Shown piece by piece: positions 55,947-63,932 of a DNA stretch of 64,000 bases (position 1 is its first letter; each line of letters starts with the position of its first letter). The stretch comes from Comamonas koreensis (GTDB lineage Bacteria; Pseudomonadota; Gammaproteobacteria; Burkholderiales; Burkholderiaceae_C). The position numbers were made by a program, and so were the translations under genes. The notes below the pieces were generated by a model. It made no database searches and was not told the DNA's origin. It saw nothing but the letters and a program-made list of their open reading frames with translations. The stretch spans positions 248,001 to 312,000 of the forward strand of contig NZ_JAJNCT010000010.1 of NCBI RefSeq assembly GCF_021026195.1, written 5' to 3'.

Positions 55947-56963
55947 TCAGTAAGCACCGGCAACTGCGGGCGCCTGGGGCGTGGGCACGGTGGCGCCGGG
56001 CACGGCCGCAGCGCCCAGCAAGGCGGCCAACGGCGTTTGCACCTGGGTTTTGACGCCACCACCACCGACGATGTACTCGACCATCGCCGGCGCACGGCCG
56101 GGCGCTGCGCGCACCACGGGCTGCTGGGGTCGGAAGCTGTCGATGTAGCTGGCCAGCTGCTGGGCGTTGGTGCCGGTGTCGAGCTTCTGGCGGTCATCGG
56201 CATTGCGCAGTGCCGCGACGATCTTGCCGAGCTTCTGTGCCAGGATCAGGCGCTGCGCATCAACCGGCGGCAGGCCCACGGTCACTGTGGTGTAGCTGCG
56301 CTGGCGGTAGGGATCGACGGTATTGGCGATGTCGGGGCGCTTGCGCAGCTCGGAGAACTGCTCCGAGGTGATCTGGCCGGTGGCGCGCACCACCACGTCC
56401 TGCAACAGCGGCACGACGATGGCATCTTCCGCCTGGGTGCCGCCATCCTTGTCGGCGATGAACAGGAAGTCGATATGGTCGCCCGCACGCAGCATGCCCG
56501 AGATGGTGCTGACCTCATCGACCGGGATGGTCACCGCGCGCACGCCGGCTTCGAGCTCTTCGGAGAACAGCTTGCGCGGCGTCACAAAAAAGTTGGCCAG
56601 CAGCGGCTTGCCGGCGCTGATGTCCACCGACAGCTGGCGGCCCAGAAAGCCGTCGATCATGTCCGGCGTCAGCACATCGGCATGCACATAGGCTGAGGGC
56701 ACGCTGCGCTTGGCCACCATCTCGGGCTGCAGTGCGGTACCGGCGGGAATGTTCTGGATCGGCACGACCACATCGGTGCGCAGGCGCTCGGCTTCGGATT
56801 CCAGGTTGGCCTGGATCTCGGCCTCGGAGGTCTTGAGGTAGTACCAGCCCAGGCCGGCGGCGACCACACCCAGGGTGATGGCGGCGATCAGCGGGGCGGC
56901 ACGGCGCGAGCCATTGGCCAGCCGCGAGAAACGATTCGGTTTGGGAGAGTTTGGGGTCACCAT
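55947..56963 (-). CDS. cpaB: Flp pilus assembly protein CpaB/RcpC
   Basis: 338-aa periplasmic protein anchored by an N-terminal helix (about 26-48, APLIAAITLGVVAAGLGWYY). It contains the SAF-type domain VVPIQNIPAGTALQPEMVAKR near 70 and the RcpC signature VRAVTIPVDEVSTISGMLRAGDHIDFLF near 140-170. It works with the secretin in pilus extrusion. ATG 56963 overlaps the stop of the small pseudopilin gene by 7 bp. The Pro/Ala-rich tail is poorly conserved. Confidence 0.92.
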   Translation of the reverse strand: MVTPNSPKPNRFSRLANGSRRAAPLIAAITLGVVAAGLGWYYLKTSEAEIQANLESEAERLRTDVVVPIQNIPAGTALQPEMVAKRSVPSAYVHADVLTPDMIDGFLGRQLSVDISAGKPLLANFFVTPRKLFSEELEAGVRAVTIPVDEVSTISGMLRAGDHIDFLFIADKDGGTQAEDAIVVPLLQDVVVRATGQITSEQFSELRKRPDIANTVDPYRQRSYTTVTVGLPPVDAQRLILAQKLGKIVAALRNADDRQKLDTGTNAQQLASYIDSFRPQQPVVRAAPGRAPAMVEYIVGGGGVKTQVQTPLAALLGAAAVPGATVPTPQAPAVAGAY

Positions 56964-57166
56964 GGCAAAGAGATCGTGTAGGAATAGGAAGCCCAGGCTG
57001 CGCGAAAGGCATCAATCAGCAGCTGAAACAAAGACTTGTCGGCACCCGGCATGGGTGCGAAAAAGACGGCCGCCAACACGCCCGCGACGATCAGGTACTC
57101 GGTCATGATCTGCCCGGACTGCCGGCTGGCGTGAGGAAAAAGGGTGGGGTGCTTCGGTATCGGCAT
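56957..57166 (-). CDS. Small second Flp-type pseudopilin
   Basis: 69-aa protein with a class III (Flp) prepilin signature: leader of about 18 residues, then SGQIMTEYLIVAGVLAAVFF, where Gly is followed by a five-residue step to Glu-Tyr and a hydrophobic helix, the same pattern as in the major pilin at 61146-61457. Only about 30 further residues follow. Its position between structural genes, overlapping cpaB by 7 bp, suggests a minor pilin or assembly initiator rather than the main subunit. No ribosome site is visible upstream, so it may depend on translation of the gene before it. Confidence 0.7.
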   Translation of the reverse strand: MPIPKHPTLFPHASRQSGQIMTEYLIVAGVLAAVFFAPMPGADKSLFQLLIDAFRAAWASYSYTISLPW

Positions 57167-57178
57167 GAGGAGAAACGG

Positions 57179-57958
57179 CTAGGCCTGCGGCAAGGTGTTG
57201 CTGATGACGATGGAGCAACCCACGCCGTTGTGGGCGATGGCGATCACCGCCTCCTGGCCGCCGCGCCGCAGCACCACCTGGGCGCGCGTGCCGCCCTTGA
57301 TGGTCTTGCGGCTCAGCACCGTCCAGCCGGCCACCAGTGCCTGTTCGCGGATGTAGAGTTCATTGGCCTCGACGCTCAGGGTATTGCCCCAGACGGTGGT
57401 GCGGTTGACCCGGTCTGCATCAAACGAAAAGGTGTCCGAGAACTCATCGGTGCCCATGGGCACGGCCAGGTAGCTGCGGCGCTGCAGCTGGTCACTAACC
57501 AGTTGCGGCACCGCGCCGTGCAGCCAGGCCGAGGAGATGCGCACCTGCTGCTTGCCGCTGGGCAAGGGCCGGAACTCCACGGTGATGCGGAAATTGCCGT
57601 CGCGCGCCCCGACGATAGGAATGCCCTCCAACGTGGTCTCCGAATAATCGGCCTTGCCGCCCAGCCACTCCTGGTAAAAGCGCTGGGCCTTGCGGGTGTC
57701 GCCGTCGACATCAAAGGCCTGGATCTGCATCGGTATCTTGTTCTGCACGATCAGCTCGGCCACCCAGTACGGCGACAGGTTCTTGTCGGGGAACAGGATG
57801 GCCGGCCAGGCAATCGCGCTGCCGGGGGCGGCAGGTACTGCCAGCGGCAGGGCGGCCCATATAGCGACCAGCAGCCAGGCCAGCCGTGTGCCCAGCCCGC
57901 TTAGCCGCCGGGCAGCTCCGGTTCCCCACCCAGGCCAGCACAACGGCATCATCGTCAT
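57179..57958 (-). CDS. Secreted hypothetical protein of the tad locus
   Basis: 259-aa exported protein with an unusually long basic N-region and hydrophobic core (TRLAWLLVAIWAALPLAVPAAPG, about residues 24-47). The mature part is beta-rich (FRITVEFRPLPSGKQQVRISS, GWTVLSRKTIKGGTRAQVVL) and has a single Cys near the end (VGCSIVIS). No family recognised. ATG 57958 overlaps the TGA of the TadE-like gene upstream as ATGA, and the small pseudopilin begins 12 bp after its stop, so it is embedded in the tad operon; probably a periplasmic assembly factor. Confidence 0.68.
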   Translation of the reverse strand: MTMMPLCWPGWGTGAARRLSGLGTRLAWLLVAIWAALPLAVPAAPGSAIAWPAILFPDKNLSPYWVAELIVQNKIPMQIQAFDVDGDTRKAQRFYQEWLGGKADYSETTLEGIPIVGARDGNFRITVEFRPLPSGKQQVRISSAWLHGAVPQLVSDQLQRRSYLAVPMGTDEFSDTFSFDADRVNRTTVWGNTLSVEANELYIREQALVAGWTVLSRKTIKGGTRAQVVLRRGGQEAVIAIAHNGVGCSIVISNTLPQA

Positions 57959-59016
57959 GGCAAGGTGTTGACCACCGGCGGTGGCGGGAACGCGCGGTAG
58001 AAACGGAAGCAATCCTTGCCGTCGGGCTTCTCCAGCGGCCCGCATTCATGCTCACCCGGGTTGTCGTTGTAATGCTCATTCGCAGGCACCTTCTGCAGCC
58101 ATTCGTAGCGATCCAGTGGCACCGACTTCTCCTGCGCATCACCAGGTGTCAGGCCCATGGTGAGCGAGTTGACGTCGAAGGTGGGCCAGAGCCACTTGAG
58201 CGTGCTGCCCAGCTGCCCCAGCGGCGCGCGGAAGTCCTGGTACTCAGGCCGGTCCAACAGCTTCATCGGCACCAGGCCCTGGATCTTGGATTCCTCGCGG
58301 TTGGTGCCGCCGGCGCTCCAGGGCTCGGACAGCATGGTCACATGGTCCTTGATCTCCAGCTTGAGCGGCAGCGGCGTGTCGTTCTTGTGCAAGGCCGACT
58401 CCACCTTGCCAAATTCGGTTGGGAAGCGCTGGGCGGAAAAACCGGCACCCCGCTCCAGTGCCACCTCGGTGCGCATATAGCCCTGGGTGACAAAGCGGAA
58501 CTTGGCGATCGACTCGCCCTTGGCCAGGTTCTGCACCTCACCGACCTTGGAGAAGATGGTGTCCATGAACGCAGCGACCGAGGGCAGCGGTGCAGCCGTG
58601 GTCCTGGCGGTGAGCGACTCGTTGAAGTCGGGCATACGCGCCTGGCCGGATGTGAACTCGGATACGGTCTCGCCATGCACGCCGGTGTCGGTGTCCTGCT
58701 TGGGGTCGCGGAACACATGGCGGCGCAGATCATTGCCCAGCTCGGCATCGGACTTGCGGATGGCGCCGCTCGCGCCCTTGTACTGGTCGGCCGACATGAC
58801 CTCGGTCTCCGTCGCTGCAGGAAACCAGACCGAGCGCTGCCAGGCATTGAGCTTGGCCGCCGCCGTGACCTGCATGCGTGCCTGGCCGTAGTCGGCGATC
58901 AACGGCACAGCCGCCATCAGGAGCGCTGCAAAACCGCTGATCAAGGTGACCTCGACCAGAGCGCTGCCCCGCTGCGCGCGGCGCGGGGCCTTCATAGGGA
59001 GGTTCGGGTACATCAT
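57955..59016 (-). CDS. TadE-like prepilin-leader protein
   Basis: 353-aa protein with short leader MMYPNLPMKAPRRAQRG and a class III cleavage context G-SALVEVTLISGFAALLMAAVP (Glu at +5, hydrophobic helix). The ~310-residue remainder is hydrophilic, extracytoplasmic and of unknown fold, with few Cys (two near the C-terminus, HECGP and KDCFR). It is likely a TadE/TadF-type minor component. It overlaps both neighbours (ATGATG with the TadG-like gene, ATGA with the secreted gene), so the four genes are one translational unit. Confidence 0.75.
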   Translation of the reverse strand: MMYPNLPMKAPRRAQRGSALVEVTLISGFAALLMAAVPLIADYGQARMQVTAAAKLNAWQRSVWFPAATETEVMSADQYKGASGAIRKSDAELGNDLRRHVFRDPKQDTDTGVHGETVSEFTSGQARMPDFNESLTARTTAAPLPSVAAFMDTIFSKVGEVQNLAKGESIAKFRFVTQGYMRTEVALERGAGFSAQRFPTEFGKVESALHKNDTPLPLKLEIKDHVTMLSEPWSAGGTNREESKIQGLVPMKLLDRPEYQDFRAPLGQLGSTLKWLWPTFDVNSLTMGLTPGDAQEKSVPLDRYEWLQKVPANEHYNDNPGEHECGPLEKPDGKDCFRFYRAFPPPPVVNTLP

Positions 59017-60950
59017 TGCGCCGCATCCTGGTTGTCGGGCTCGCCGCCGCCAAACAGGCCATCCGACCCGCCCAAAGCCGAGCCAGCCACGGCCACGCCA
59101 CGCGCCCAGATGGAGGGCTCGACATGGTGGACCTGCCAGTACGGCGAGAAAAGGTTCTTGTGCTCGATAAAGCCACCGGTGAACCCGACCTTGATCGTGC
59201 GGCCGGCAATCTGCAGCGACTTGTACTGGTCCTTGGTCATGTCGCGGCGCTGCCAGCGGTCCTGTGGCCGCTTGAAATACAGCTGGGCGGAGGACAGCGC
59301 ACTCATGTCGCCACCAAACAAGCGGTCGCGCAGACCGATGCTGTAGTCATCCTTGGCATAGCCAAAGCCGGCCTGCTCTCCGGTGCGCACATCACTGCCC
59401 CGGCGTGCCACCATCACCGAGATGGTGGGTCCCTTGTCGGTCAGGCTGCCCCACTTGCGTGGGTTGATGCTGGTCATTGACAGGTCGCCATACCATTTGT
59501 CCTGGTCCCGGCCCTTGAGCGTGCGCACCTGGCGCACATCCCAGTAGCGGGGCAGAGAGAAATTCCTGGTGGCCAGGCCAATGTCGGTGCGCGGCTTGTA
59601 CTTGTAGGCCGAGTTGAACTGCAGCACGGCATAAGGCACCAGCAAATTGTTGCCATCGCGGTCGCGGCCGGCCGCATAGATGGCGCTGTCGGACAGGCCA
59701 TCCGAGGTCAGCTTGCCGTAGTTGCGCTTTTCATCGCTTTGGTATTCGGGATCCACATTGCGTGGTTTGAAGTTCTTGTCGTAAGAACGCAAGGCCAAGC
59801 GGTTGCCGGACCAGCCTTTGTCCGCATAGCCGGAGCCGCCGGTGGCAGCGGCCGCGCCCAACCCGAAATCACCGACAAAGCGCTCAGCCAGCAGCATTCC
59901 GGCACCGGCAACGTTTACCGAATCGGCAGATTGCCAGCGGATGCGGCCACGTTCATCGGCCAGATCCGAGCCCCGGGTGGCGACCAGCTCGGTACCGCCC
60001 TTCCAGGACACCGTGCCTTTGAGCAGCTCCTGCATGGCCGTGGCAATCGGGCCACTGGACAGGTCAAAGCTGGAGTCCTCGTTCTGCATGCCGCTGATGC
60101 CCTGTCCGATCAGGGCCGGAAAAATGCGCCGGTCCTTGGTGAAGTCATCGCGCGTAGCCTGGGCTGCATGGGCAAAGCGCATTGCATCAAAAAAATCGTC
60201 TTCGTCGTTGCGGCGGTCCGACGTGGTGCTGTAGAGCTTGATGAAGTTGAGAAACTCCAGCGACGAGCTGGCAATCAGTGGCGCATTGGCAGCCACGGGC
60301 AAATAGGCCTTGTCGTCGTTGTCGTTGAGCACATCCTTGGCGACCACGATGGCCTCGGGAATGCTGACGCCCGTGGTTGCTGCCTGGGCCAGCGAGATGG
60401 CGGTGTTCAGCACCCGCAGTGCATCGACCATGATCTGGAACGGGCGGGCTGAGGGCTCGATCACCTTGGCGATGTTGTTGGCCTGGCGCTGGTACTTGGC
60501 AGCAGCCTGCACATTGCCACCCCACTTCACCAGGTAATTGATGGCGCTGATGAAGTCATAACGCGCAGCGGCTGCTGCAGCCTGGGCCAGGTTCCAGACA
60601 CCCTTCTGCCCTTCGATCTCCACCCGCGCCACTTGTATGTTGGCCGCCGTGCTCACCACCATGCCAACAGACGTCTGAAAGCTCGCCAGCATGGCCACGC
60701 CCGCTTCATTCGCAGCCATGGCCCGGTTGGTATAGGCCAGAAAATTCATCTGCCGCGCAAATACTGTGGACGCGCTATAAGTCATCGCATCGGCATTGTT
60801 TTGCAGCTTCATTTTGTCTCGCGCAACAATGGCCGTGTTATAGACCAGGAATATGCTGAGACAAACCACCGGAATGATGGCCAACAAATAGACAATCACC
60901 TGGCCTTTTTGTACGCGATCTCCACACTGATACGAAGATGGTTTATGCAT
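59013..60950 (-). CDS. TadG-like pilus assembly protein
   Basis: 645-aa protein anchored by one N-terminal helix (about 21-41, VIVYLLAIIPVVCLSIFLVYNTA), typical of TadG-like proteins, followed by KMKLQNNADAMTYSASTVFARQMNF, the conserved post-helix stretch of this family. The large extracytoplasmic part has no obvious von Willebrand A signature. ATG 60950 (MHKPSSYQCGDRVQKGQ) is preferred to a GTG three codons earlier. It is the first gene after flp and starts the coupled series of pilus genes; about 195 bp lie between it and the flp stop. Confidence 0.78.
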   Translation of the reverse strand: MHKPSSYQCGDRVQKGQVIVYLLAIIPVVCLSIFLVYNTAIVARDKMKLQNNADAMTYSASTVFARQMNFLAYTNRAMAANEAGVAMLASFQTSVGMVVSTAANIQVARVEIEGQKGVWNLAQAAAAAARYDFISAINYLVKWGGNVQAAAKYQRQANNIAKVIEPSARPFQIMVDALRVLNTAISLAQAATTGVSIPEAIVVAKDVLNDNDDKAYLPVAANAPLIASSSLEFLNFIKLYSTTSDRRNDEDDFFDAMRFAHAAQATRDDFTKDRRIFPALIGQGISGMQNEDSSFDLSSGPIATAMQELLKGTVSWKGGTELVATRGSDLADERGRIRWQSADSVNVAGAGMLLAERFVGDFGLGAAAATGGSGYADKGWSGNRLALRSYDKNFKPRNVDPEYQSDEKRNYGKLTSDGLSDSAIYAAGRDRDGNNLLVPYAVLQFNSAYKYKPRTDIGLATRNFSLPRYWDVRQVRTLKGRDQDKWYGDLSMTSINPRKWGSLTDKGPTISVMVARRGSDVRTGEQAGFGYAKDDYSIGLRDRLFGGDMSALSSAQLYFKRPQDRWQRRDMTKDQYKSLQIAGRTIKVGFTGGFIEHKNLFSPYWQVHHVEPSIWARGVAVAGSALGGSDGLFGGGEPDNQDAAQ

Positions 60951-61145
60951 GATGGCCACTATTATGTAATTCGCTGAATTCCGGAGGCCCTCCCTCCCGT
61001 TGATGGCTCAAAGCCATTATCTCAACCCGGCACACCCAAGGGTTTGCACTGAGTACCCAGCCTAAGATGCAGGCATTAGCACTATCCGACAGAGGCCAAG
61101 GCCTGCGGCTTTGCAGCAAGGCACCCCGGGTTGCGATAGCGGCTC

Positions 61146-61457
61146 TTACTTGGCGCCGTCGTTACCGCCTTCGGTATAGGTCGACATATTCATGTTCTTC
61201 TGGGCATTGGTCAGCGCCTTACCCGATGCTGCCTGTGCGGCAGTAATACCTTCCTTGCCCGATTCACCGCCGACTTCCTTGGCCATACCCGCAACCTGGC
61301 TGCGAACGGTTTGGCCGAAAAAGCTGAAAGCGGCAATGGCAGCAATGGCGATCAGGCCCAAGATAATGATGTATTCCGTCATACCCTGACCGCGCGATTT
61401 ACGCTTGGCCACTGGCTTGGCAACAGTTGCGATAGGGGAATTGGTGTGATTTGTCAT
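61146..61457 (-). CDS. flp: Flp-family type IVb pilin
   Basis: 103-aa major pilin candidate. A basic leader (MTNHTNSPIATVAKPVAKRKSRG) is followed by the class III cleavage motif RG-QGMTEYIIILGLIAIAAIAAF, Glu at +5 and Tyr at +6, then a hydrophobic helix. The mature part of about 80 residues is longer than most Flp pilins (about 50-60), with a Lys/Ala/Asn-rich hydrophilic tail. The start at 61457 is preferred because GAGGAG lies 12 bases upstream; ATG 61481 is the alternative. It stands apart from the structural genes under its own strong promoter, as expected for the abundant subunit. Confidence 0.9.
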   Translation of the reverse strand: MTNHTNSPIATVAKPVAKRKSRGQGMTEYIIILGLIAIAAIAAFSFFGQTVRSQVAGMAKEVGGESGKEGITAAQAASGKALTNAQKNMNMSTYTEGGNDGAK

Positions 61458-61625
61458 ATTCAAGGCGAGCTCCTCATTCATGGACTATTCAGATGAAATT
61501 CAAGGTTTTCAGAAACCATGCCATGCGACCGCGCAGCGCAATTACTGAACGGCGCAATGGTATCTATCTGTTTTGCCAATGTACATGCCATTTTCATTAA
61601 AATGTTAACAAAGTGTTTCCATGCC

Positions 61626-61654
61626 TAAATAGACTGAATGAGCTTATTTGTCAA
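61626..61654 (-). promoter_or_regulatory. Sigma-70 promoter of flp
   Basis: On the minus strand TTGACA (61654-61649), 17-bp spacer, TATTTA (61631-61626). Transcription would start near 61619, giving a 5' leader of about 160 nt before the pilin start. Confidence 0.6.
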
Positions 61655-61692
61655 AATTAATTTGTTGCGAGATGAAATTTTTCTTCTGTCAT

Positions 61693-61707
61693 ATTGATGA
61701 CATCAAT
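61693..61707. promoter_or_regulatory. Palindrome ATTGATGACATCAAT upstream of flp
   Basis: Perfect 7+1+7 palindrome, centre about 80 bp before the presumed flp transcription start. It looks like an FNR/Crp half-site pair but with a three-base spacer instead of four. Candidate activator site. Confidence 0.45.
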
Positions 61708-61823
61708 GGGTTATTGAACAATCCTCAGCAGCAACTGCGCAAAAATCCAATAATTCCATAGAAATCATGACCCAAGCTGAACACACGGCGCCTCGTCCCA
61801 TAACTACACCACATATATACACA

Positions 61824-61836
61824 ATCGATATTCGAT
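61824..61836. promoter_or_regulatory. Palindrome ATCGATATTCGAT upstream of the transposase-derived gene
   Basis: Perfect 5+3+5 inverted repeat, 30 bp before the -35 element of the plus-strand promoter. Possible operator, perhaps for the gene product itself. Confidence 0.3.
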
Positions 61837-61866
61837 ACTGTCCCATAATAAATTGCCATAATTAAC

Positions 61867-61895
61867 TTGCAATCACTTCATCTGTCCACTAAATA
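61867..61895 (+). promoter_or_regulatory. Probable promoter of the transposase-derived gene
   Basis: TTGCAA (61867-61872), 17-bp spacer, TAAATA (61890-61895). It would give a leader of roughly 205 nt. Confidence 0.35.
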
Positions 61896-62106
61896 AGCAG
61901 CATTAATAGCCGCTCCAATACATAGCAAGGAACCTTCTGGAAAACCCTGAAGTAGTCTGGATACGAAATCGGTAGATCTGCGGCGCCGCCCGTTGTTATC
62001 AATAGCTGCCCGCAAACCTGCGAAGACGCCTTACACCGCTTACCGATCCGTAGCCATTCCCGTTGCAAAGGGCCGCGCAGAAGATTCCAAGAAACGGAGA
62101 AACTCG

Positions 62107-63207
62107 ATGGAAAAAGGCAGACCCAAGTCAGGAATCACACTGACTGCGCGGGAACGCGAACAGCTGGAAATCATGGCCAACAGCCCCGGCCAGCCCGCCC
62201 ATCTCTCCACCCGCGCCAGGATCATCCTGCGCAGTGTGGAAGGCGACAGCAACGTCAGCATTGCCAACAGCATGGCGCTGACCCAGGCGACGGTAGGCAA
62301 ATGGCGCCGCCGCTTTGCGAGCCATCGCATCCTGGGGCTCTACGACAGCATGCGCACCGGCAAACCCCGCACCATCGATGACCGCCAGCTGCTGGCCATC
62401 ACCACCACCGCCAAAGCAGCACTGGCGTCTGAGGATGCCGCATCCGACAGCGTGCGCGCGCTGGCTGCACGCACGGGCATGTCCAAAAGCAGCGTGGCCC
62501 GCTATCTGCAGCTGCTTGGCAAGACCAAATCACCGCCCCACTTCGCGCTCTTCAGTGATCCGCTCCTGCTGGAGCAACTGCAGGCACCTGCCGCGCTCTA
62601 CCTGAGCGGCAGCGACAAGGCCCTGGTCATCTGCCTGGATACCAAAAGCCCGCTCAGCCTGCCCGCCGCCCCGGAAAAGCCCAGTGCCCCCCCAAGCCTG
62701 TCCGATAGCGAAGGCTGCCCGCACCCCCTATCGGCCGCGCTTTGTAAGGCACTGAACACCGTCAGCAAAAGCCCCAGCGCACAGTGCAAGCCACGCCTGC
62801 GGCACCAGGAGTTTCTGGTGTTTCTGCGCGAGGTCGAAGCGATGTTCCCCCCGCATGTCGATGTGCATTGCATCCTCGACACCAGCGCGCTGAGCCAGCA
62901 CCCCAGTATCAAGGCCTGGCTGGGCATGCGCCCGCACTGGTGCACCCATGGCTGCGGCGACTACGCTGCCTGGCACGAGGAACTGGGCCGCTTTCTGAGC
63001 CGCTTGGGCACCCAGCGCAGTGCCACGATGCGGGCCGAGGAACTGGCCCATTGGCTGCAGTCAGTCGATGCGCTGGCACGCCAACAAAGCCCCAACCGCA
63101 GGCCGTTCCGCTGGATGGGACCGCTGCACCTATTGGAAGAGGACGAGTCGGCAGACCGCGAAGAGATGCAGAGCAGCGTGGAAAAACAAAGTCCGCGAGA
63201 CCGTTAG
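62107..63207 (+). CDS. IS630-transposase-derived helix-turn-helix protein, catalytic site degenerate
   Basis: 366-aa protein with the domain plan of an IS630 transposase. The N-terminal HTH has STRARIILRSVEGDSNVSIA and ATVGKWRRRFASHRILGLYDSMRTGKPRTI; a second HTH is at about 115-137 (ALAARTGMSKSSVARYLQLL); then a DDE-like domain. The first acid (D178, VICLDTKS) and second (D258, CILDTSALSQHPSIKAWL) are kept, but the position of the catalytic Glu (WLNQVERF in IS630) reads WHEELGRF, a glycine at 294. No terminal inverted repeats or target duplications are seen. Start ATG 62107 (MEKGRPKSG). This looks like a transposase co-opted as a DNA-binding protein, divergent from flp. Confidence 0.8.
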   Translation: MEKGRPKSGITLTAREREQLEIMANSPGQPAHLSTRARIILRSVEGDSNVSIANSMALTQATVGKWRRRFASHRILGLYDSMRTGKPRTIDDRQLLAITTTAKAALASEDAASDSVRALAARTGMSKSSVARYLQLLGKTKSPPHFALFSDPLLLEQLQAPAALYLSGSDKALVICLDTKSPLSLPAAPEKPSAPPSLSDSEGCPHPLSAALCKALNTVSKSPSAQCKPRLRHQEFLVFLREVEAMFPPHVDVHCILDTSALSQHPSIKAWLGMRPHWCTHGCGDYAAWHEELGRFLSRLGTQRSATMRAEELAHWLQSVDALARQQSPNRRPFRWMGPLHLLEEDESADREEMQSSVEKQSPRDR

Positions 63208-63348
63208 GCACGGAGCGCACACCCAAAGTAGCGAATGTGTTGAGCCGTCTCTTCATGGGGCTTGCATGTTCTGTCTGCGAAGGCCTACAGCCGATGCCCT
63301 CTGGCGGCTGTCCTTGCTCCGGTATACCAAGCCCTAGGATCGGCCTGG

Positions 63349-63795
63349 ATGTCGAATGAATACAACAAAGCACCGCCCACGCAGACCCCTCTCGACGGTC
63401 TTTTGTCAGACCGTATCATCCGAATCCTGGTCAAAAACGGCGTGGATTCGGTGGAAGGTGTCCGCCAAGCCTATCCGCTGCGGTTACTGCGCATGCATGG
63501 CATCGGCATGATGCGCTTGCGCCATATTGAGATGGCCTTTTTCCCCGACCAGTGCTATGAGCCAGACTTTGCCCCGCCGTCCATCCGGTTTGCCCAGGAT
63601 TCGTCCTTGAATGGCAGGCTGCCGCTGGTGACGGTGCGCACGCTCGCGCGCGCGGGCATCAAGACGCCCGAGCAACTGCGTGAGGCCTATCCGCATAAGT
63701 TATTGAAGATCCACACGATTGGCGCACGCACGCTGCGAGAGATTGAGCGGGTGTTCTTTCCGGGTCAGCGGTTTCCGCTGAAGGAGGACCGTTAG
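63349..63795 (+). CDS. Protein with two RNA-polymerase-alpha-CTD-like helix-hairpin-helix domains
   Basis: 148-aa cytosolic protein made of two related domains (about residues 18-66 and 92-140). Each has L-x2-R-x-(I/V)-x-x-L-x-x-x-G, then AYPx(K/R)LL(K/R)xHxIG and a final LRxIExxFFP, the pattern of the alpha-subunit C-terminal domain (cf. NLGKKSLTEIK in RpoA). Such domains bind AT-rich DNA and activators. ATG 63349 with AGGA nine bases upstream. It follows the transposase-derived gene by 141 bp in the same direction. Function unknown; a DNA-binding regulator is an inference. Confidence 0.75.
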   Translation: MSNEYNKAPPTQTPLDGLLSDRIIRILVKNGVDSVEGVRQAYPLRLLRMHGIGMMRLRHIEMAFFPDQCYEPDFAPPSIRFAQDSSLNGRLPLVTVRTLARAGIKTPEQLREAYPHKLLKIHTIGARTLREIERVFFPGQRFPLKEDR

Positions 63796-63932
63796 GCTGC
63801 CTGCAGCGGCACAGTTGAGTGCTGCATCGCTGATGGGTTTGCTTGAGTGTCTGCAGGAGATGCTCGTGAATTCTTGGAGCTTCACGGGACTCTGTGTGGC
63901 GAGTGAATTCCTACTGGAATTCATCATGTTGA

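Larger units (their letters stand above)
61458..62106. other. AT-rich ~650-bp divergent control region
   Basis: No gene is seen between flp and the transposase-derived gene. The base composition drops sharply from the GC-rich surroundings. The stretch holds a sigma-70-like promoter facing flp (61626-61654), one facing the divergent gene (61867-61895), two perfect palindromes (61693-61707 and 61824-61836) and long leaders of about 160 and 205 nt. Confidence 0.65.

Noticed and set aside
62107-63207. An active insertion sequence.
   Set aside because: The catalytic Glu position is Gly, and I could not find terminal inverted repeats or a target-site duplication around the gene.
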